Assembly (NCBI GenBank): GCA_021837545.1
Contig: JAKBFR010000009.1
Span: forward strand, 1 to 41,189
Direction: 5' to 3'
Length of the DNA: 41,189 bases
DNA from: Bacillota bacterium
GTDB lineage: Bacteria; Bacillota_A; Clostridia; Clostridiales; Clostridiaceae
This document shows positions 36,001 to 41,189 of the stretch, piece by piece (positions within the stretch are counted from its first letter, which is position 1; each line of letters begins with the position of its first letter). The position numbers were made by a program, and so were the translations under genes. Below the pieces are notes generated by a model. That model ran no database searches. It saw nothing but the letters and a program-made list of their open reading frames with translations, and was not told the DNA's origin.

Positions 36001-36027
36001 TGAAGATTTGTAAAATTAGCTCGATAA
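36001..36027 (+). promoter_or_regulatory. Sigma-D-like motility promoter candidate
   Basis: TGAA (36001-36004), 15 bp, then CTCGATAA (36020-36027) resembles the flagellar sigma factor pattern TAAA-N15-GCCGATAA. It lies about 110 bp before a chemotaxis receptor gene, the type of gene this factor usually serves. Confidence 0.45.
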
Positions 36028-36135
36028 TAAACTAAAAGTATAGAACAATGGTGAAAAAAATCGAAAGGAGCAGTAGATAATAAATTATTATTGTATTAAA
36101 GATAACTAATATTATTTGTAAAAAGGGGAATTTAT

Positions 36136-38145
36136 ATGAAAGTACAGTGGAAAAAATTTAAATTTAACAGTATTCGTACTAAATTAATACTTAGTTTAGT
36201 ATCAATGTGCGTAATTCCATTAATAATAGTAGGCTATGGATCGTATACGCAATCAAAATCAATACTTAATGAAAAATTAAAAGTCACAAGTCAACAAACA
36301 CTTTCAGAGGTAAATGATGGTATAGATAATTATTTTAATGGATTTGGTAGCATGATTACAATGGTATCAACTAATTATAATGTTGTTAATGGTGATAAGA
36401 GTGAACCGGCTTCATATATACCAGCATTACTACAGAATTTAAAAGAAAGCAATGATGATATATTTAGTGTATATTTTGCAACTACTGATGGTAAATTTCA
36501 AATATATCCTAATGATAAAATGCCTGACGGATATAATCCAATTGAGAGACCTTGGTACAAGCAAGCTTTAGAACATAAGGGACAAGTAATAATAACATTA
36601 CCATTTAAAGACAGTCAGACAGGTAAAAATACAGTATCTATAGCAAGAGCAGTAGAAAGAGATGGCAAAGTAATAGGTGTTTGCGGGATGAGTGTTTCTT
36701 TGGACAAACTTACAGATAAGATAGCCACAAAGAAAATTGGGACCACAGGATATGTATTTGTTTCAGACGTAGAAGGTAAAAGTATGATAGCACATCCTAA
36801 CAAAGAGTTACTTGGTACAGATGCTGCTTCTAAACAATCTTTTTGGAATGATGCAAAAACAACAGAGAAAGGATTTATAACTTATACTTTTAACGGTGCT
36901 AAAAAGTTTGGTGCTTATGAAACAAATAAAGTTACTGGTTGGAAATTAGTTGGTACATTAGATGAGAAAGAACTATCTAATGATACACATTCAATATTAT
37001 TTATAACATCATCTATAATGTTAGTTATGGGCTTAATTTCAATAGTATTATCATTAATATTAAGTAAAGGTATAGCTAGAAATATTAACAGATTAAAAGA
37101 AGTATTTGGAAAAGCTTCAAATGGAGATTTAACTGTTTCTATAACACCAACAACTAAAGATGAATTTAAGGATTTGGCTAATTCTTTTAATGACATGATG
37201 AAAAATATATCAGAGCTTATGAATAGTGTTACGAAATCATCTAGGGAAGTACTAGAAACTTCATCAAATCTTGCAAGTATGTCAGAAGAAGTAACTGCTT
37301 CTATAGGAGAAGTGGCAAAGGCAATAGAAGAAGTTTCTGAAGGGGCAACAAATCAATCTCAAAATGCTCAGAATGGCGTTTCGGAAATGAATGACTTATC
37401 AGACAAATTAGATGAAATAAATTCAAGCTCTAATGAAATGGATAAACTATCAATAAATACTAAGGAACTAGGATCTAAAGGTTTATCAATGATAGATACA
37501 CTAATAGAAAAATCAAATAAAACTAAAATAGCTACTACAGAGGTTAATGAGATAGTTCGCGATATGAATGAAAGTACTAAACAAATAAACACTATATCTG
37601 AAACAATATCTCAAATAACAGAGCAAACTAGCCTTTTATCATTAAATGCAAGTATAGAATCTGCCCGTGCAGGTGAAGCGGGTAAAGGATTTGCTGTAGT
37701 GGCAGAAGAAATTAAAAAACTTGCAGAGCAGTCCAAGAATTCTACAGCGGAAATAAAGATAATTATAGCAAGTATACAGAAAAAATCAGAAATAGCAGTA
37801 AAAGCTATAAAATCTACGGAGAATGTAGTAAATGAACAGGATTTAACTGTAGGTCAAACTCAAAAGGTCTTTAATGAGATTCTTAAATCAATTGGAATAA
37901 TGATTGATAAGGTTGAAGACGTAAAGTTATCTATTGTTGATATAAATAAAAAGAAGCAAAGTGCAGTCTCTGAAATTGAAAATATTTCAGCTATATCACA
38001 AGAAACTGCCTCTGCATCAGAAGAAGTTACTGCATCAACAGAAGAAATAACTGCTGCTATGGACAAGTTCACAAAATATGCAGATAATCTTCAATTATTG
38101 GCAGAAAAATTAGAAACAGAAATAACTAAGTTCAAGATTAAATAA
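36136..38145 (+). CDS. Methyl-accepting chemotaxis protein with Cache sensor
   Basis: A 669-residue membrane receptor. TM1 lies at about residues 13-33 ([19 protein letters not shown]), an extracellular double-Cache-type sensor at about 40-285 (with [19 protein letters not shown] and [20 protein letters not shown]), TM2 at about 290-313, HAMP at about 314-366, and the cytoplasmic signalling coiled coil up to the end. The hairpin tip that binds CheA/CheW is plain near residues 496-525 ([20 protein letters not shown]). The ligand is unknown; Cache sensors often bind amino acids or organic acids. GGGGAA precedes the ATG. Single gene with its own terminator. Confidence 0.95.
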   Translation: MKVQWKKFKFNSIRTKLILSLVSMCVIPLIIVGYGSYTQSKSILNEKLKVTSQQTLSEVNDGIDNYFNGFGSMITMVSTNYNVVNGDKSEPASYIPALLQNLKESNDDIFSVYFATTDGKFQIYPNDKMPDGYNPIERPWYKQALEHKGQVIITLPFKDSQTGKNTVSIARAVERDGKVIGVCGMSVSLDKLTDKIATKKIGTTGYVFVSDVEGKSMIAHPNKELLGTDAASKQSFWNDAKTTEKGFITYTFNGAKKFGAYETNKVTGWKLVGTLDEKELSNDTHSILFITSSIMLVMGLISIVLSLILSKGIARNINRLKEVFGKASNGDLTVSITPTTKDEFKDLANSFNDMMKNISELMNSVTKSSREVLETSSNLASMSEEVTASIGEVAKAIEEVSEGATNQSQNAQNGVSEMNDLSDKLDEINSSSNEMDKLSINTKELGSKGLSMIDTLIEKSNKTKIATTEVNEIVRDMNESTKQINTISETISQITEQTSLLSLNASIESARAGEAGKGFAVVAEEIKKLAEQSKNSTAEIKIIIASIQKKSEIAVKAIKSTENVVNEQDLTVGQTQKVFNEILKSIGIMIDKVEDVKLSIVDINKKKQSAVSEIENISAISQETASASEEVTASTEEITAAMDKFTKYADNLQLLAEKLETEITKFKIK

Positions 38146-38169
38146 AACATATTTAATAATTTATTTATG

Positions 38170-38215
38170 AAAGCTAGACATTTTGATTTATCTAAAATGT
38201 CTAGCTTTATGTTTT
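38170..38215 (+). terminator. Terminator of the chemotaxis receptor gene
   Basis: AAAGCTAGACATTTT (38170-38184) pairs perfectly with AAAATGTCTAGCTTT (38194-38208), followed by ATGTTTT. Confidence 0.9.
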
Positions 38216-38280
38216 ATTTGAAGGAATAATAATATTTCAGAAAGAGTAGATTACAGTGAAAATAAATAAAAATTTGAAAA

Positions 38281-38346
38281 TTGACATGATAAATATACAA
38301 AATAGTAGATAAATATACAAAACACTGTAAATTAAATTGATATAAT
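38281..38346 (+). promoter_or_regulatory. glgP promoter region with a 20-bp-spaced direct repeat
   Basis: GATAAATATACAAAA occurs twice (38288-38302 and 38308-38322), exactly 20 bp apart, so both copies lie on the same face of the helix. A TATAAT at 38341-38346 follows but has no good -35 at 17 bp; the second repeat lies there instead. TTGACA at 38281 lacks a matching -10. This looks like an activator-dependent promoter. Confidence 0.5.
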
Positions 38347-38415
38347 AATGCTAAATTGAAGTTAATGATTAGAGAGATATATAAATAAAATTTAATTTAA
38401 GGTGGGGAAAATTAT

Positions 38416-40674
38416 ATGGTAGAAAAAAATTTGAATGAGATTTTGAAGAAAAGGTTTAATACAATTATTGATAAAGCTGGTAATGAAGAAATTTATTTAG
38501 CTTTACTAGAATTAACAAAAGTAACAATTAAGAAAAAAGGAACAAATAAGGGAAAGAAAAAGTTATACTACATCTCAGCTGAATTCTTAATTGGTAAGTT
38601 ATTATCTAATAACTTGATTAATTTAGGCCTTTATGAAGATGTTAAATCTGTACTGTATAATAATGGTAAAGACTTACTTGAAATTGAAGAAATAGAATTA
38701 GAGCCTTCTTTAGGAAATGGTGGACTTGGAAGATTAGCTGCATGTTTTGTTGATTCAATTGCAACTTTGGGATTAAATGGAGATGGCGTAGGATTAAATT
38801 ACCACTTTGGTTTATTTAAACAAGTTTTTGAAGACAATAAACAAAAGGCTATAAAGAATCCATGGATTACAAGTGAGAGTTGGTTAAATAAATCTAATAT
38901 TAAATTTGAAGTTCCATTTGGCGGATTTACAGTAAAATCAACTTTATATGATATAGATGTAACAGGATATGATCAAGCTTCAAACAAGCTTAGATTATTT
39001 GATATTGATACTATAGATGAATCTTTAGTTAAAGATGGTATAAATTTTGATAAACATGATATAAAGAAGAACTTAACATTATTCTTATATCCAGATGATA
39101 GTGATGAAGCTGGGGAATTATTAAGAATATATCAACAATACTTCATGGTAAGTAATGCTGCTCAATTGATATTACTTGAAGCTGAAGAAAATGGATATGA
39201 TCTTCATAAATTAAATGAACATGTAGTAGTTCAAATAAATGATACCCATCCATCGATGGTTATTCCTGAATTAATTAGATTACTCGGTGAAAAAGGAATT
39301 GGAATGGATGAAGCTATTGAAATCGTAAGTAAGACTTGTGCTTATACTAATCACACAATACTCGCAGAAGCTTTAGAAAAATGGCCAATAGCTTATCTAC
39401 AAAAAGTTGTTCCTCAATTAGTACCAATAATTAGAGAATTAGATAACAGAATTAAGAAAAATTTCAAGGATGAAAAAGTTGCTATCATAGATAAAGATAA
39501 GCGTGTACATATGGCTCATATGGATATTCATTATGGATTCAGCGTAAATGGAGTTGCTGCATTACATACTGAAATCTTAAAGGATGAAGAATTAAAGCCA
39601 TTCTATGATATTTATCCAACTAAGTTTAACAATAAGACAAATGGTATAACTTTTAGAAGATGGTTATTACATTGTAATAATGAACTAGCTGATTATATCA
39701 CTAAACTCATTGGTGAAGATTTCAAAAAAGATGCTGATAAGTTAGAAGACTTAGCTAAGTATTTAGAAGATAAAGCTGTCTTAAATAAACTAGAAGAAAT
39801 TAAGAAAAATAACAAGGTTATATTAAAGAATTATTTAAAAGAAACTCAAAATATAGAAGTTGATGAAAATTCTATATTTGATATTCAAATTAAGAGACTA
39901 CATGAATATAAGAGACAACAAATGAATGTTCTTTATATTATTCATAAGTATTTAGACATTAAGAAGGGGAACAAGCCATCAACTCCAATCACTATGATAT
40001 TTGGAGCTAAGGCTGCACCAGCTTATGTAATTGCACAAGATATTATACACACTATTCTTTGCTTACAAGAAATCATTAACAATGATCCAGAAGTTAACAA
40101 GTACTTAAAAGTGGTTATGGTTGAAAACTATAATGTAACTAAGGCTTCTAAGTTAATACCAGCTTGTGATGTATCAGAACAAATTTCTCTTGCATCTAAG
40201 GAAGCTAGTGGTACTGGTAATATGAAGTTCATGTTAAATGGAGCATTAACACTTGGAACAGATGATGGCGCTAACGTTGAAATCCACCAACTAGTTGGAG
40301 ATGATAACATATATATCTTCGGTGAAGCTAGTGAAAAGGTTATAGAACATTACAAGAAGGCAGATTACGTTTCTATTAAGTTCTATAAGAAACCTGAAAT
40401 TAAAGAATTAGTAGACTTTATCATAAGTGATAAAATGATTAAAGTTGGAGACAAAGAAAATCTTACAAGACTTAATGAAGAATTAATAAACAAAGATTGG
40501 TTTATGACTCTACTTGATATTGAAGATTACATTAAAACTAAGGATAGAGCATTCAAGGATTATGAGGATAGAGAAACTTGGAATAAGAAGGTTTTAGTAA
40601 ACATCAGCAAAGCTGGTTTCTTCTCTTCAGATCGTACAATTGCTCAATATAATAAGGACATCTGGAAACTATAA
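38416..40674 (+). CDS. glgP: Glycogen/starch phosphorylase
   Basis: A 752-residue cytosolic PLP enzyme that releases glucose-1-phosphate from storage glucan (granulose in clostridia). Typical marks: [13 protein letters not shown] and [19 protein letters not shown] in the N-terminal half, [26 protein letters not shown], and the PLP lysine Lys604 in [20 protein letters not shown]. It is a little shorter than E. coli GlgP or MalP (about 800-815 residues), as is usual in clostridia. GGTGGGG precedes the ATG. Single gene between two terminators; control probably runs through the direct repeat upstream. Confidence 0.96.
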   Translation: MVEKNLNEILKKRFNTIIDKAGNEEIYLALLELTKVTIKKKGTNKGKKKLYYISAEFLIGKLLSNNLINLGLYEDVKSVLYNNGKDLLEIEEIELEPSLGNGGLGRLAACFVDSIATLGLNGDGVGLNYHFGLFKQVFEDNKQKAIKNPWITSESWLNKSNIKFEVPFGGFTVKSTLYDIDVTGYDQASNKLRLFDIDTIDESLVKDGINFDKHDIKKNLTLFLYPDDSDEAGELLRIYQQYFMVSNAAQLILLEAEENGYDLHKLNEHVVVQINDTHPSMVIPELIRLLGEKGIGMDEAIEIVSKTCAYTNHTILAEALEKWPIAYLQKVVPQLVPIIRELDNRIKKNFKDEKVAIIDKDKRVHMAHMDIHYGFSVNGVAALHTEILKDEELKPFYDIYPTKFNNKTNGITFRRWLLHCNNELADYITKLIGEDFKKDADKLEDLAKYLEDKAVLNKLEEIKKNNKVILKNYLKETQNIEVDENSIFDIQIKRLHEYKRQQMNVLYIIHKYLDIKKGNKPSTPITMIFGAKAAPAYVIAQDIIHTILCLQEIINNDPEVNKYLKVVMVENYNVTKASKLIPACDVSEQISLASKEASGTGNMKFMLNGALTLGTDDGANVEIHQLVGDDNIYIFGEASEKVIEHYKKADYVSIKFYKKPEIKELVDFIISDKMIKVGDKENLTRLNEELINKDWFMTLLDIEDYIKTKDRAFKDYEDRETWNKKVLVNISKAGFFSSDRTIAQYNKDIWKL

Positions 40675-40745
40675 TTTAAAATATAGAATGAATTTTTAAT
40701 AAAGACTTAAGGCAATTGATTAAACTTATTGCAACTATACAAAGC

Positions 40746-40796
40746 TATAAGAGGTTACAAATTTAAATGATTTAAATTTGTAACCTCTTATATAAT
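40746..40796. terminator. Bidirectional terminator between glgP and the AraC-type gene
   Basis: A 21-bp perfect stem (40747-40767 with 40771-40791, outer part ATAAGAGGTTACAAA) with a 3-nt loop. It stands between two converging genes and has no long T run on either side. Confidence 0.7.
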
Positions 40797-40837
40797 TAAA
40801 ATAAATCTTGAATTAGCATAATATAAAGATAACTTTT

Positions 40838-41188
40838 TTATCCGAAATTTTTGTTCCTATATTCAGAAGGAGAAAGTCCGGTAAATGATTTGAAAACTTT
40901 ATGAAAATGACTTTGATCATGAAATCCTAGAGTTAAGGCTATTTCTAAAATGCTATTATTTGTAGTCACAAGTAGTACTTTAGCTCGATCGATTCTTATT
41001 TTTTTTGCATATTTCATAATAGTTATTCCCATATGTTTTTTAAAACAATCAGATATATAACTTTCAGATAAATTTACTTCATTAGCTAATTTCTTTAAAG
41101 ATATTTGGCTTTCTATATTAAGATGCAAGTGTTTTAAAATTCTGTTTAGAACAAAATTATCTTTTACTTCAACATCATTAATAAGTAA
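40838..41188 (-). CDS. AraC-family transcriptional regulator, C-terminal part (cut by window end)
   Basis: The frame is open to the right edge of the window, so the N-terminal sensor domain is missing; the 116 visible residues are the DNA-binding part. Two helix-turn-helix units are clear: ISLKKLANEVNLSESYISDCFKK and NSILEIALTLGFHDQSHFHKVF, ending with the family signature FTGLSPSEYR. A TTG at 41128 could be read as a start but the upstream codons (VEVKDNFVLNRILKHL) belong to the domain's first helix. The target genes are not in view. Confidence 0.9.
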   Translation of the reverse strand, partial: LLINDVEVKDNFVLNRILKHLHLNIESQISLKKLANEVNLSESYISDCFKKHMGITIMKYAKKIRIDRAKVLLVTTNNSILEIALTLGFHDQSHFHKVFKSFTGLSPSEYRNKNFG

Positions 41189-41189
41189 G

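Overview
The window is AT-rich, Gram-positive-type DNA. Gene content and spelling suggest a solvent-forming Clostridium of the C. beijerinckii/C. butyricum kind: a mannitol PTS operon, a bifunctional aldehyde/alcohol dehydrogenase AdhE, a glmS gene with a self-cleaving glmS ribozyme leader, glycogen phosphorylase and strong AGGAGG ribosome sites. The species itself is inference.

Left part (1-7235): the 3' end of a PLP-dependent Cys/Met-metabolism enzyme, a MarR-family regulator on the minus strand, and a divergent efflux operon of a periplasmic-adaptor-like protein, an RND pump and a secreted TolC-like coiled-coil protein. Middle part (7236-18786): mtlA, adhE, a decayed second copy of the mtlA promoter and gene, then mtlR-mtlF-mtlD, and glmS behind its ribozyme. 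MtlD yields fructose-6-phosphate, which GlmS uses. adhE splits the mtl cluster and has its own terminator, promoter candidates and a Rex-like operator.

Region 18812-35528 is a complete Tn7-like transposon of 16,717 bp. It sits 25 bp after the glmS stop codon, is flanked by a 5-bp AATAA duplication and ends in TGTAG...CTACA. The glmS-side end has four abutting 20-bp repeats and the far end three spaced ones, the same asymmetry as Tn7R and Tn7L. It encodes TnsA, TnsB, TnsC, a TnsD-like TniQ protein with two zinc sites, a second TniQ protein that lacks the central zinc ribbon, and the stop-riddled remnant of a third TniQ gene. The cargo looks like antiphage defence: a small protein made of eleven GGLSTSQY-type octapeptides, an OLD-family ATPase/TOPRIM nuclease with a UvrD-like helicase (Gabija-like but larger), and a single-chain DUF262/HNH protein of the GmrSD/SspE kind.

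Right part (35529-41189): the presumed original glmS terminator, now about 16.8 kb from glmS, a long gene-poor stretch, a methyl-accepting chemotaxis protein with a sigma-D-like promoter, glycogen phosphorylase, and the 3' part of an AraC-family regulator on the minus strand that runs off the window.

The best candidates for something new are the octapeptide-repeat protein beside the OLD/UvrD pair, the TniQ family expansion and decay inside one element, and the 24-bp hairpin in front of tnsA. All functional statements rest on reading motifs by eye; no database search was run.
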